A stretch of 61,033 nt of DNA from positions 1-61,033 of the forward strand of contig JAGXLO010000005.1 of assembly GCA_018334695.1 (NCBI GenBank), written 5' to 3'. Below the pieces are notes generated by a model that saw only the letters and a list, made by a program, of their open reading frames with translations, had not been told where the DNA came from and searched no databases. The DNA is from Candidatus Cloacimonadota bacterium (GTDB lineage: Bacteria; Cloacimonadota; Cloacimonadia; JGIOTU-2). The position numbers and the translations under genes were made by a program. Position 1 is the stretch's first letter, and every line of letters begins with the position of its first letter. Below, in pieces: positions 8,658 through 18,237 of this stretch.

Positions 8658-9509
8658 TTAACTAAAAACAAGAATAATAATCACTCCTGCCAGCATAATA
8701 GCTGCTGCCACCAATCTTTTTCCTAGCTCCTTTTCATAAAAAAACATATATCCAAACAACACTCCGAATAGTAAACTGGTGCGTTTAACTGCAATCATGT
8801 ATGCCACCTGAATATAATTAATTGCCACCATGTGGCTAATCATCATAATTGCATTAAATAAGCCTATGAAGACAAAATTTATATTCATCCTTTTGGGCTT
8901 AAGCTTATATTTTTTGATTTTTGTTAATACAAGAAAAGAAATTCCCAGCAAAGATGTGTAAAAAATACCCATAAAAGAAGAAGATGAATATTGAATTGCA
9001 ACTTTGCCCAGGTTAGAGGTAATACTATAAAGGAAAGCCACTCCCAACATCATGAGTATGCCCTTCTCACGGAATATCTTTTTGAAAGGAATAAGATAAT
9101 TAGATCGAGAAAAATTTATCATGTACGCACCTGCGGCAATAAGGATAATTCCTATAGCTCCTCCAGTACTTACAGTTTCACCCAAAATAAAAAAAGAAGT
9201 CAGCAGAAGAAAGACCGGAGTGAAGGCAACAAAAGGAGTTACCAGAGACATAGGCGAAACAGTTATTGCTTTTAGATAAAGAGTAGCTGCAGCTAATTCC
9301 ATAGGTAATAGAATAAGGACAACAAGCCAAAAATTTGGATCGACTTTGGGAATATTAATAAATGCCAGATAAATTAGAAGAAAAGGAATAGAAAAAATAT
9401 ATCGATATGTCAGGGTGGTAAGTACTGGATAAATTTTTGTTAGTTTTTTACCAAAAACATCAGTTAAGGACCAGCTTACTGCAGAAATTAGAGAAAGAAA
9501 AAACCACAT
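8658..9509 (-). CDS. EamA/DMT-superfamily transporter
   Basis: 283 residues, nearly all membrane, with ten predicted helices in two EamA repeats. The first repeat begins at the start (WFFLSLISAVSWSLTDVFGK) and the second near residue 145 (LMMLGVAFLYSITSNLGK). Members move metabolites or nucleotide sugars across the inner membrane; this one's substrate is not evident. It starts 2 bp after the stop of the phosphoesterase gene, so the two form an operon. Confidence 0.85.
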   Translation of the reverse strand: MWFFLSLISAVSWSLTDVFGKKLTKIYPVLTTLTYRYIFSIPFLLIYLAFINIPKVDPNFWLVVLILLPMELAAATLYLKAITVSPMSLVTPFVAFTPVFLLLTSFFILGETVSTGGAIGIILIAAGAYMINFSRSNYLIPFKKIFREKGILMMLGVAFLYSITSNLGKVAIQYSSSSFMGIFYTSLLGISFLVLTKIKKYKLKPKRMNINFVFIGLFNAIMMISHMVAINYIQVAYMIAVKRTSLLFGVLFGYMFFYEKELGKRLVAAAIMLAGVIIILVFS

Positions 9510-9511
9510 TT

Positions 9512-9991
9512 TCAGATTGTAGCTTCTAAAAACTTATTATGTTTGAAATCCAATAATCTGATGTGGAATTTATCATGCGTAATTTCCATCAAGGCATAAC
9601 TTGCGGTCCTTCCCTTTTCTGTTTTTTCCCTAAGATGCCCGGGATTAAGAAATATACCCTTCTTGCTATTACTGATTTCCCAGTCGTGAGTGTGACCAAA
9701 AAGATAAAGATCAGCTTCTTTACAAATATCATTTTTACTATGAACTTGAAGAATCTTTTTATTGTCTATTTCAATAAGTTTATCAGGAGCGAGTTTTCCA
9801 TTTAGATAATCCGGATGATAAATGCCCGGCACTTTATAAACTGTTTTTTCTTCTAACAAATTTTTGAAGTTAGCCAGATCACCATAATTATCCCCAAGAT
9901 GAATTACGGTATCACAGTCAATATTTGCCTCTAACACGGAACTTAGTAAATTCATATTACCGTGAGTATCACTAATTATTAAAATATTCAT
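9512..9991 (-). CDS. YfcE/MJ0936-family metallophosphoesterase
   Basis: 159 residues, the usual size for small calcineurin-like phosphodiesterases. Metal-binding motifs are complete: ISDTHGN (residues 7-13), HLGDNYGD, the mid HPDYL region, a second His in QVHSKND and LFGHTHDWE near residue 100. It should hydrolyse small phosphodiesters in the cytoplasm; the physiological substrate is not known for the family. A strong AGGAGGAAG precedes the ATG. First gene of a two-gene unit with the EamA transporter. Confidence 0.88.
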   Translation of the reverse strand: MNILIISDTHGNMNLLSSVLEANIDCDTVIHLGDNYGDLANFKNLLEEKTVYKVPGIYHPDYLNGKLAPDKLIEIDNKKILQVHSKNDICKEADLYLFGHTHDWEISNSKKGIFLNPGHLREKTEKGRTASYALMEITHDKFHIRLLDFKHNKFLEATI

Positions 9992-10063
9992 AATATTTTC
10001 TTCCTCCTATCAGTCGAGTAAAAATAGGCAAGTAGTTTTAATTTTCTATTTGATAATGTTTAT

Positions 10064-11854
10064 CTAGTTAGTTAAAACCATTTTCTTTATTCGTGAATAG
10101 CCGTTAAATTCTAATTTGTAAAAATAAATTCCACTTTTAACTTTTGTATCAGCTGAATTTTTCCCATCCCATTGTACAGTATGATCTCCTGCTTCTAAAT
10201 TATCACTCAAAATGGTTTTTACTTTTTCACCTTTGATATTGAAAATCGAGACTTTTGTCTTACCACTACTTTTTAGATAAAAATCAATTTTTGTTGATGA
10301 TTGAAAAGGATTGGGATAATTTGCCATAAGTGAGGTGCTATTTTGTTCCGGAGTATCGTCAGCAGCATTGAAACCATCTAAGAGAAAGTCTAAGTAAGTA
10401 GAAATTAAACCTGCTCGGGTATAAAAAAGACCATCTATAAATCCGCCTAGAACAGCAGTTGTAGCAATTGTTCTGTATCCGGAACTGTTTTCATAGTAAA
10501 CGCCACGCATGTAGTCTCCGGTGGAATAAAGAAGATCATTGCCATGGTCCTTACTAATTTCATCTACAGAATAGTTTTCATCTGAACCATCAGAGAAATC
10601 AAAAGTCATACCAGAAATTATACTACCATCTACACCTGTTATTTCCTGAACATTATTTGTATAATCCGAATCATAACTGCAACCGAAATAGTCAAAGAAT
10701 TGTGTAGTAGAGTGATCTGCTCCAAAATTTGATCCCTCTATATAAACATTTCCACCTTCATTCATGTAATCCATAAGTTTTGTTTGGTCAGAAGCTCCGA
10801 CGGAGCCTGGAGGAGTGGTTCCTCAGCCTACACAGAAAATGCCTAGAGTTATAAATATTGCATCGTATGACGATAAATCCGAGGGTAATGAAGGGGTTGT
10901 TTCGTACATGGCATTATTCTCATCAAGAGCAAGTTGGATAAATTGCTCACAGGGGGTTTCTCCCGTTAAATCAGGATTGCTGACTCCTGAGCTATTGTCA
11001 TTATCCCATACAAGTATCAAAGGTGCGTTTTCCGGATAGATATTTATGTTATGATAACCAGTTTCATTATTGCCTGTAAATTCATCACCTGACATCTCGA
11101 CTTTACCATAGAGATAAGTGGCTTCGTCGCTAGAAGGTATCCAGGTGAAATCCTGGGTGTATTCCTCATCCGGATCTAAGGCGGTAGATACTGTTTGAGA
11201 AGCCAATTCTACTTCTCCCTCTTTCATTAATTTGATGGTATAGTCAGATTCAGGATTCATGCCTGTGTTTTTTACAGTAACAGACCAGTCTGTTTCATCT
11301 CCTACATTACAGCTACTGGGTCCAGATATATCTGTAGCAGCCAGATCATGATCCAGCGACGCAGTTATGGCTACATTATAGATATCCCAATTATTAAAGT
11401 TGTAGGTAGAAGTCCCATAGCTGCGGAACTCAATTTGAACTTCCATTCCGGCAAAATCATATAATGAATGAGTAAATTCTGTACCACCGGGATCACCCCA
11501 ATTCTGACCATTAAGTTCATAGGACCAGATTGTGGTTGAGTTTTGGTCCTGCAGAATGTTAATTTCGCAGTATTCGCCTTGGTTGGTGGAATATTCGCTA
11601 ATGTATTGAAGTACTTGCAGATCTCCCACATTATCAGGCAGGAAAATGGGAGGTGAGGTTGCAGAAAGATCATACGGAGATACGGTGGGACTCCAGTATA
11701 GCTGCAGCATATCATTAGTTATTGACCAATTTTGGTCTAAATTCCAGGTACCGGGATTGGTTTGGAAATCTTCTTCCCAGATAACAGACTGGGCATTAGC
11801 AACAGAAAAAATAATCAGAAAAGTTATAAGCAAATATATTTTTAGATGTTTCAT
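10064..11854 (-). pseudogene. T9SS-sorted secreted protein interrupted by one in-frame TGA (10823-10825)
   Basis: One continuous frame of 596 codons broken only by a TGA after residue 343. The 16 codons after it (GTTPPGSVGASDQTKL) run without a break into the next Met at 10774. The N-terminus is a signal peptide ending near VANAQS. The middle has a concanavalin-like beta region, a CARDB-like Ig repeat (HDLAATDISGPSSCNVGD) and a Rossmann-like segment (LILVWDNDNSSG ... YDAIFITLGIF) of the kind seen in gingipain-like secreted proteins. The end is a classical type A sorting domain (NYPNPFQSSTKIDF ... SGIYFYKLE ... KKMVLTN). Cleanest reading: a nonsense change (TGG or GGA to TGA) or a sequencing error. 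Recoding is considered separately. Confidence 0.75.
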
Positions 11855-11902
11855 TTTATTGCATCTCCGTTTGTATTTAGTTGATAAACATAATATTAAA
11901 GC

Positions 11903-12544
11903 TTATGGTTGAATAATCCCTAACCATTCTCCAAGTAAATACTGTAATCTTCCGATCAAAAGAGAGATACGCGCCATTACGGTATAACCAAAAGCTGCAC
12001 CGAAGGATATCATAAGAAAGACAATACCAAGTTTGGCAGTAGCACCAAAAGCTCCCGTATGTTTTTTACTAAAGAAAAAATAGATTATTCCCGTGGTTGT
12101 ACCAATAATTAAGATCCATTTTCCCAAGATTACTGCTGCATTGGGTCCCGAAAATGGATTCATTATTGTTTCGGACATTTGGGTAATAACGTCAGATTGT
12201 AAAGTTCGTATAAGAGCGAGTCCTGCCGTAGTACCCACGACTACCGATATGGCATAGCGGCTTACCCAGTTAATTTTGGGAACCAGACGACAAAGCATAA
12301 AGATTCCAAGAATTGCCGGTAAAACCAGAAGAGTATTATTACCAAAATCAGAGGTGAGTGGAGTATAAAGATTAGGTTTTAGTATATTAAAAATTGTGTA
12401 AATAAACCAGTAGCCAGCAGAGATTCCTACAAAAATCTGTTCCGCAATTTTATAAACGGGGTTGTCTTTGTACAAAAAACTGTAAATTGCAAAAGTTAAA
12501 GCAGCACCTATCCAAACACCCAGTCTTTCCATAGTTAAAGCCAT
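11903..12544 (-). CDS. Conserved multi-pass membrane protein of the DUF6754 module
   Basis: 213 residues with about seven membrane helices. Recognisable stretches are LGVWIGAALTFAIYSFLYKD at the N-terminus and KIAEQIFVGISAGYW. I recall this family as an uncharacterised neighbour of DUF6754 proteins in several phyla; no function is known. It is the last of four same-strand genes (15234 to 11903) with 2-18 bp spacing. TAAGGAG precedes the ATG. A membrane scaffold or channel role is possible but not shown. Confidence 0.7.
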   Translation of the reverse strand: MALTMERLGVWIGAALTFAIYSFLYKDNPVYKIAEQIFVGISAGYWFIYTIFNILKPNLYTPLTSDFGNNTLLVLPAILGIFMLCRLVPKINWVSRYAISVVVGTTAGLALIRTLQSDVITQMSETIMNPFSGPNAAVILGKWILIIGTTTGIIYFFFSKKHTGAFGATAKLGIVFLMISFGAAFGYTVMARISLLIGRLQYLLGEWLGIIQP

Positions 12545-12559
12545 AATGCTCCTTAAAAA

Positions 12560-13399
12560 TTATAATCGTTTTTGTTTATATTTTCCGGTCACAAAGTAAC
12601 CGATATTACCAATTGTAATAAAAATTATGATCAAGAGGTGAGCAATAGATTGAGCATCCATACCTTTTACTGCAGTGCCGGGCGATGCAATTAATTTTTC
12701 GTATTCTGCAGCACCTTTTAAGCCCCCCAGTAAACCTTCGAGTTGATTTTCTCGATTTAAATAGGGAGAGAGAGATGGAACCTGTACAGCAGTAGAACCA
12801 CCAGCAACAGGAACACCATAAGCGTCATGAGCAACCTGGACCCATTGTTTTAAGCCGGGGGAACCGGAAGAGAAGCCAACAATAAAATCAAAATTAGTGA
12901 GATTTTTAATATTGTCCATTATTGGAATCTCGGATATGGGATTATTTGCTGCATCTGTCGGGAATGTCTCGCGCATATTTTTACCCATGTGATTGATAGT
13001 AACTAACCCGCCTGCTTTATAACCCAGATTTACATAGTCCACTCCATATTCAATATTCGGATATTCTTCTTTTACACTTTCAATTGCTTCAGAACACATA
13101 AGTACCCCCATAGGCCATAATGCTGAGCACACAACCTTATAATCTCTTTCAAAAGCATGCTTCAGAACTGCAATTGCCATCGGTTGGATCTCCGGTTTAG
13201 TGGAGGGACCATAATCAAATGATAACAGAATATATGCACCATCATCTGCGTCTTCTACAAGACTATATACTTTTCTAACAGGCTGTGTTATTTCTAAAGT
13301 AAAATTTAAAGCTACGATTAAGGGAACTGCAACTCCAATGAAAATCAAAAGAAAAATTATACGTCTATCTATTTTCATTAATTTTTCAAAAAAACTCAT
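12560..13399 (-). CDS. Conserved membrane-anchored protein of the DUF6754 module
   Basis: 279 residues: one N-terminal helix (about 14-32), a soluble domain of about 215 residues, and a C-terminal helix (about 250-270). The soluble part carries LLSFDYGPSTKPEIQPMA, YGVDYVNLGYKAGG and LEGLLGGLKGAAEYE, stretches I recognise as the conserved core of an uncharacterised family that travels with DUF6754 proteins. The topology puts the domain on one face of the membrane, probably outside. It has no recognisable enzyme motif. ATG preceded by GAGGAAAATAATT, 2 bp after the upstream gene. Confidence 0.72.
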   Translation of the reverse strand: MSFFEKLMKIDRRIIFLLIFIGVAVPLIVALNFTLEITQPVRKVYSLVEDADDGAYILLSFDYGPSTKPEIQPMAIAVLKHAFERDYKVVCSALWPMGVLMCSEAIESVKEEYPNIEYGVDYVNLGYKAGGLVTINHMGKNMRETFPTDAANNPISEIPIMDNIKNLTNFDFIVGFSSGSPGLKQWVQVAHDAYGVPVAGGSTAVQVPSLSPYLNRENQLEGLLGGLKGAAEYEKLIASPGTAVKGMDAQSIAHLLIIIFITIGNIGYFVTGKYKQKRL

Positions 13400-13401
13400 A
13401 A

Positions 13402-14097
13402 TTATTTTCCTCCCAGATAAGAACGTTCGATGCCCAGAATTATTCGTAACGAGCTACCCACAATACCCAGACCAGCACATATCATTATGGCTCTTTGACC
13501 GGTTTTTTGCAGATATTTCATAATAAAATTTGCAATTTGTGGTATGTGAAGATAAGTGAGATCTTCCGGTATCCAGCCTGTCAACCAGGTGCCAATTGTA
13601 GTTCTACCAAGCATAACAAGAACAGCAGATATCAAAAGTAGAGATGATTCCAAATTTCTGGCACGAAAGGCACGATAAGAGGCAGAAGCCATAAAGAAAG
13701 CTAAAAGAGAAAACATTGTCGCGGATAAATTTTCAAAGAAATGTTTAAAGATATAATCAAATGGTTTTCTGCCGAAAAAAGAGACGAGAGCGCTACCCTG
13801 ACCCAAAAGTCCTGGTTGGTCTTGAGTGCCCCATAGAATACCAATAGTTATCATAACTACAAAACTTACAACGCAAACTATATAGTACTGCCAGTTGCGT
13901 ACTTTTCTGTGTATTTTAATGATGTTTACCTTGAGAAGATTTAATTGACCAAGTAAAATAGCAAAGCCTGATATTATAAGAAACCAACTTTCCAAAGTAT
14001 CAGAAAGATGTCCAAAAGGTTGATGGGGTATAAATTGTGATACAATTACCAGCATACCAACCACAAATGTTATCACTAAAGGAAACTGTCTTTTCAT
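13402..14097 (-). CDS. Conserved multi-pass membrane protein of the DUF6754 module
   Basis: 231 residues, about six membrane helices, with conserved-looking loops (FFGRKPFDYIFKHFFENLSA, ASYRAFRARNLES and the C-terminal LRIILGIERSYLGG). The pattern of Arg-rich loop ASYRAFRARN between helices is typical of the family that accompanies DUF6754. Second gene of the four-gene unit; AGAAAGGATC upstream of the ATG, 18 bp after the DUF6754 gene. Function unknown. Confidence 0.7.
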   Translation of the reverse strand: MKRQFPLVITFVVGMLVIVSQFIPHQPFGHLSDTLESWFLIISGFAILLGQLNLLKVNIIKIHRKVRNWQYYIVCVVSFVVMITIGILWGTQDQPGLLGQGSALVSFFGRKPFDYIFKHFFENLSATMFSLLAFFMASASYRAFRARNLESSLLLISAVLVMLGRTTIGTWLTGWIPEDLTYLHIPQIANFIMKYLQKTGQRAIMICAGLGIVGSSLRIILGIERSYLGGK

Positions 14098-14115
14098 CTA
14101 TGATCCTTTCTGAGA

Positions 14116-15234
14116 TTATTTCATCTGTAAGAAATTAGTAATTATATTTACACCAAAAATATCGAGGATTATTCCCACAAAAATAGTTATTAGAATAAGT
14201 GCTTTACCCACATCCTGTCCTTTAAGGCAGCCCAATTGATTCGGTTGATCCGAAAGGTAGGCTGATGCGGCAAAAAGTTCTTCTCCGATAAGAGTATAAT
14301 CACAAGCTGCAACAAAGAAGGGGATTTGTGAAGGCATGGCTGTCCCGGCAATTTGTATCGCTCCACTCTCGAAGCCGGTTTCCGCCAGAATCAAAGATTC
14401 GGCATAAAATGCTCCCAAATAAAAAGTAGCAGCAGGTTTTTCTCGTACGATTATACCGTCCACACCTGCCACGTAGCCAAATTGATCATCAGTAAGATAG
14501 AAGACAGAATCAGAATCAAAGGCATCAGGTCTGCCAACTTTAAGGTATGCTTCTTTCACAATTTCTTTGGCAGTCGATAAAACCATGGATTTACTTACTG
14601 GTACATATAAAGTAGAATCATATTTTGCAACCTTCTTTGCCAGATGACTCAGTATATTTAATCCGGCAAGGGTCTGAATATTATCAAGATCCATTATACC
14701 AGGTACGAATAGAAGAGGTTTGCCCAATTCGGTTGCTCTGCCCACAGCTTCTTCAATTGTATCCAGACCTGCTATTTTTCTAATAAATAGATGCTTACCT
14801 TTACGAGCGGAAAGAATAAAATAAAGAATTGCTGCAGAAAGGATTATTACCATAACAAGTAAAGGGGTGCGTCTAGAATTAAACCACTGTGCTTCAGATT
14901 TTGCTTTTACAATATCTGTACTTGCCATTATATTTGATTGTGCATCTACGAATTTTAATCTATAGTAATATTGATTGCCCGGCTTAATATTTTTTCCATC
15001 TGTGATATAAGTTTTAGCAGGAGCTATTTTCGATATTAATTCAAAATCTTTTCCATCTTTACTTCGTTCGATCCAGATACTAAAAGGCAGTTCTCCCTCA
15101 TATTTCCATGATAAATCGATAGCAGAACCATCGTCATCGGGGTGATCTTGAGCGGTTAATGGAACATTTGAACTTGCCCAAACTGAAGAGCCGAAAAGAA
15201 ATAATAATACACAAAAAACAAATATTTTTTTCAT
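14116..15234 (-). CDS. Signal peptide + fibronectin type III + DUF6754 membrane protein
   Basis: 372 residues. Signal peptide (about 1-20), a fibronectin-III-like domain (about 22-110, IDLSWKYEGELPFSIWIERS ... YYYRLKFVD), a membrane helix (about 125-145) and then the family core with DTIEEAVGRATELGKPLLFV, LREKPAATFYLG-like REKPAATFYLGAFYAESLIL and ACDYTLIGEELFAASAYLS, ending in a C-terminal helix. The core matches what is catalogued as DUF6754, of unknown function. First gene of the module, so its 5' region probably carries the promoter. GGGAGAAATGG precedes the ATG. Confidence 0.78.
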   Translation of the reverse strand: MKKIFVFCVLLFLFGSSVWASSNVPLTAQDHPDDDGSAIDLSWKYEGELPFSIWIERSKDGKDFELISKIAPAKTYITDGKNIKPGNQYYYRLKFVDAQSNIMASTDIVKAKSEAQWFNSRRTPLLVMVIILSAAILYFILSARKGKHLFIRKIAGLDTIEEAVGRATELGKPLLFVPGIMDLDNIQTLAGLNILSHLAKKVAKYDSTLYVPVSKSMVLSTAKEIVKEAYLKVGRPDAFDSDSVFYLTDDQFGYVAGVDGIIVREKPAATFYLGAFYAESLILAETGFESGAIQIAGTAMPSQIPFFVAACDYTLIGEELFAASAYLSDQPNQLGCLKGQDVGKALILITIFVGIILDIFGVNIITNFLQMK

Positions 15235-15265
15235 CCATTTCTCCCGTGGGGATTATTAAAATTTA

Positions 15266-16285
15266 TCATTTATCCTCAAATTCTTCTTCCATACTGTCAA
15301 TTTTTACATCTTTAAATGTATCCAGTAGCTTTACTCCGATATAACTCATACTAGATAAACCCACTCCAATGATTAAAATTCCAGTTAACAGATGGGCAAA
15401 CGACATAACTGCGCTCACCATATCTTTATCTAAACCTAATCCAACAGAAAAAATAATTACCATAATTAATTCATTACTGCCCAATTGTCCTGGTGGGTAT
15501 GGGAGGATATACGAAAGATAAATAAGAGTATAACCAAACAAAATTAGTGGAAAGGCTATAGTTTGTCCAAATGCTTTAAATACAGTAAAAAAATAGACAC
15601 TGTCAATAATAACTGCCAACAATGTGAGCAGAGAAATTGTCGGTAACATATTATAATGATTTTTAAATAATCCAATACCTTCAACAAATATTTCAGTAAT
15701 CTCAAAAAATTTTTTTTCATATTTTTGGGGGATAAAGAAAAAGAATTTATGGAAAAATTTCACTACTATTTTTTTATTCACGGCAGCGACAATTAATATA
15801 CAAATACCAATTATTACAAGTGCTACTAGTATTATTAAAAGAATCGTTAAGGTTTTAGAAATATTTATTTCCAGAAAAGGAATTAATGCAAGTACAACGA
15901 ATATCGCTAATGAATCAAATACCTTGTCAATGAAAATCGAAGGTAAACTTCTAGATATTGCAATATTATCCGTTCTTTTTAAAAAATAGGCTTTAGCGAA
16001 CTCGCCGGCTCTAATGGGGATAATATAATTCAAAAAATTTCCACCAATCCAGATTAAGAATGTCTTTTGGGGTGTAAGTTTTTTTACCGGCTTTAGTATG
16101 TATCTCCATCTGAGCGATCTTATGAAATATGAGAACAGATAAAGAAAGGCAGCAATAATTATATAAAAGAGTTTGAGTTTTTTTAAATATGAAAATACCT
16201 TATCAATATTAATAAAATGTAACCAAATGAGAATGAGAATAACTCCTATAATAATTCCAATTATAATTTTCTTTTTATCAGTCAT
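15266..16285 (-). CDS. Flippase-like integral membrane protein (LPG synthase transmembrane/YbhN family)
   Basis: 339 residues, about eight helices, with the PF03706 hallmarks YFIRSLRWRYIL (about residue 52), the GGNFLNYIIPIRAGEFAKAY core and LPYPPGQLGSNE. This family includes the membrane part of lysylphosphatidylglycerol synthase and is thought to move lipids or lipid-linked sugars. The 3' end of the DUF362 gene overlaps its start by 8 bp, so it is the last gene of a four-gene operon with an epimerase and a methyltransferase, suggesting a lipid- or glycan-modification pathway. Confidence 0.88.
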   Translation of the reverse strand: MTDKKKIIIGIIIGVILILIWLHFINIDKVFSYLKKLKLFYIIIAAFLYLFSYFIRSLRWRYILKPVKKLTPQKTFLIWIGGNFLNYIIPIRAGEFAKAYFLKRTDNIAISRSLPSIFIDKVFDSLAIFVVLALIPFLEINISKTLTILLIILVALVIIGICILIVAAVNKKIVVKFFHKFFFFIPQKYEKKFFEITEIFVEGIGLFKNHYNMLPTISLLTLLAVIIDSVYFFTVFKAFGQTIAFPLILFGYTLIYLSYILPYPPGQLGSNELIMVIIFSVGLGLDKDMVSAVMSFAHLLTGILIIGVGLSSMSYIGVKLLDTFKDVKIDSMEEEFEDK

Positions 16286-17384
16286 TTTTCTTAATTTTCT
16301 CCGGTTTGGAAACTCCTTTGATAATAATGGCTTTTTCTGGGCATACTTCTAAACATTTCAAACATCTAATACATTTTTTATAATCTATTTTTTGCTTTTC
16401 CATCAAAATTGCGTTTACAGGGCATATATCAGAACAAATTCCACATTTAGTGCATTTTTTTAATATTTCCGGACGAGTTCCAATTAAACCTGTTGAATAA
16501 AGAAATTTATTGAAATGTGTTTTAAAAAAGGAGAAGAAAAAAATATCAATAAAATATAATAGTCTGTAAATTAATCTATATATTTTTCCTGGTTTTGGTA
16601 AAGTAAAATCATAACATTTTAATTCACCATCGATTTGAATTTTCTTTTTAAAATTTGTTAAATTTAGAAAAGAGATTGTAGATTCCTCCAATCCCATTAT
16701 TCTACTGCCGATTTTATCAGCGGCTATTGTATTTTGACTTGCTATAACAATATCCAATTTTTTGTGATCGCCATATACCGCCCCATCGCCTTGCATAGTA
16801 TTTGTAGCGTCAATTATTGTTAAATCAGGGATTATAAGTTTATTTAAATCAACTATAGTTTTGTGGATACCTTTTACATGCATCATCCTTTTTGTGCTAT
16901 CACTACAAAGACCCATAAGATTTTTCATGCCAAGGGTAATTGTTGTTATAACATGGGTTTTCATTACAGGAATGTTAATCAATTTATAATTTAGAATTTG
17001 TTGGGGTATTTCTGCAAACTTCAAAACTTTACCTTGAAAAATTTTACGTTTTACAAAATCTTTTGGTTTTGGGATACATAATCCAATATTATTCTGTTCA
17101 GCAAAATCATATATATTTAAGGCATTAAATACATCTTCAACATTGTATTCCATCCCCGGCGTTTCAATGATTATTGGATTTACACCAATTGTGTTTAAAG
17201 CCTCTGCAATGGTTTTTATGATTTTAAGATTAGTAGTAGCGCCTGTTGAATTATCTCTAGGAGCTACAAAGTTAGGTTTAATGTAAACTTTTTCTTCATT
17301 TTGAAACAATTTATTGAAGTTTAGACCTTTTAGTATTTGTAATACATCTGACTCATTCTTTATTTTCTTAACTGTGACTTTCAT
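16278..17384 (-). CDS. DUF362 protein with two C-terminal [4Fe-4S] ferredoxin motifs
   Basis: 368 residues from the ATG at 17384; an upstream Met at 17453 would overlap the neighbour by 65 bp and adds sequence unlike the family. The DUF362 domain (about 1-270) has VYIKPNFVAPRDNSTGATTN, VMKTHVITTITLGMKNLMG and the D-rich middle. The C-terminus carries CTKCGICSDICP and CIRCLKCLEVCP, ligands for two [4Fe-4S] clusters. DUF362 proteins are predicted redox enzymes without an assigned reaction. It sits 4 bp after the methyltransferase stop and overlaps the flippase-like gene, so it probably performs a reductive step in the same pathway. Confidence 0.88.
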   Translation of the reverse strand: MKVTVKKIKNESDVLQILKGLNFNKLFQNEEKVYIKPNFVAPRDNSTGATTNLKIIKTIAEALNTIGVNPIIIETPGMEYNVEDVFNALNIYDFAEQNNIGLCIPKPKDFVKRKIFQGKVLKFAEIPQQILNYKLINIPVMKTHVITTITLGMKNLMGLCSDSTKRMMHVKGIHKTIVDLNKLIIPDLTIIDATNTMQGDGAVYGDHKKLDIVIASQNTIAADKIGSRIMGLEESTISFLNLTNFKKKIQIDGELKCYDFTLPKPGKIYRLIYRLLYFIDIFFFSFFKTHFNKFLYSTGLIGTRPEILKKCTKCGICSDICPVNAILMEKQKIDYKKCIRCLKCLEVCPEKAIIIKGVSKPEKIKKND

Positions 17385-17388
17385 TTTA

Positions 17389-18237
17389 TCAATTTTTGAT
17401 GAATAAGAAATACTTATGATGAGCCCAAAAATACTTAATAAATTTGGGAGCAATTTTTTCCAGCCAGGAATATTTTAACATTTCGTTTCCAAAGCTTGGT
17501 TTGTTGCCTTTGTAAAAGTCCAATATACAGCTATTTTCATTTTTTTTATTTCGAGTAGATTTGTTTCTTATAAGAAAATTAAGATGTAATAACTCAAGAA
17601 ATTTTTCTTTTCCCATACCAATATCGGGCCAGGGTGGGCAATCAATATAATTCCAATTTGCTAATTTCCAATTATACTTCCTTAAAATGGCAATAAAATT
17701 TTTAGGAATGATATTCTTTTCATTTAGATGTTCTTTAAGGTCAGAACTAGAAAAATATTTTTGAGACAAATAACCTAAACCGGATCTATTGGGAACACAA
17801 ATTAAAATTACTCTCCTTGTAACTCTGTTTAATTCGAATAAAAATTTATTTAGGTTATTAACAAACCAAAGAGCAGAAAAATTCCAGCTCATATCAAAGG
17901 AATTATCAGAAAATTTTAATTTGCTAAAATCTTTCTGATATTCAATAATGGCATTTAGACCGACTTTTTCCCAAACATGTTTTATTAAATCAGTTCTTTT
18001 TTCATCATTGTCAATAATTGTGACCGGGTAATCCTGTTTGGACAGAAACATTGAATTTATTCCGCTGACTCCTGTAAAGCCAAAACTCGGTACTTCAAGA
18101 ATAGAATTACAATTATACTTTTTAATTATTTCTATTAATTTTTTATTGAGGACAATTCTTTCGTAGCTGGATCCTAAACCTTCATTAGGATTTTTGGTAA
18201 AATAGTTTTGCCAATTTTTGAGAATAGGAATAGCCAT
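17389..18237 (-). CDS. SAM-dependent methyltransferase (class I fold)
   Basis: 282 residues. Motif I-like ILEVPSFGFTGVSG near residue 45 (in place of the usual E/DxGxGxG), an acidic end of strand 2 (TIIDNDEKR), and the motif around FSDNSFDMSWNFSALWFVNN support a Rossmann methyltransferase. The glycine loop is looser than normal, so the acceptor may be unusual. The ATG overlaps the upstream epimerase stop by one base (TAATG), a sign of translational coupling. Acceptor unknown; the neighbours point to a sugar or lipid intermediate. Confidence 0.72.
   Translation of the reverse strand: MAIPILKNWQNYFTKNPNEGLGSSYERIVLNKKLIEIIKKYNCNSILEVPSFGFTGVSGINSMFLSKQDYPVTIIDNDEKRTDLIKHVWEKVGLNAIIEYQKDFSKLKFSDNSFDMSWNFSALWFVNNLNKFLFELNRVTRRVILICVPNRSGLGYLSQKYFSSSDLKEHLNEKNIIPKNFIAILRKYNWKLANWNYIDCPPWPDIGMGKEKFLELLHLNFLIRNKSTRNKKNENSCILDFYKGNKPSFGNEMLKYSWLEKIAPKFIKYFWAHHKYFLFIKN

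Noticed and set aside
10064..11854. Reassignment of UGA as Trp or Gly in the whole genome
   Set aside because: UGA closes other genes at sensible ends, for example the ABC ATPase at 7325-7327, the methyltransferase at 17389-17391 and the FtsB-like gene at 43526-43528.
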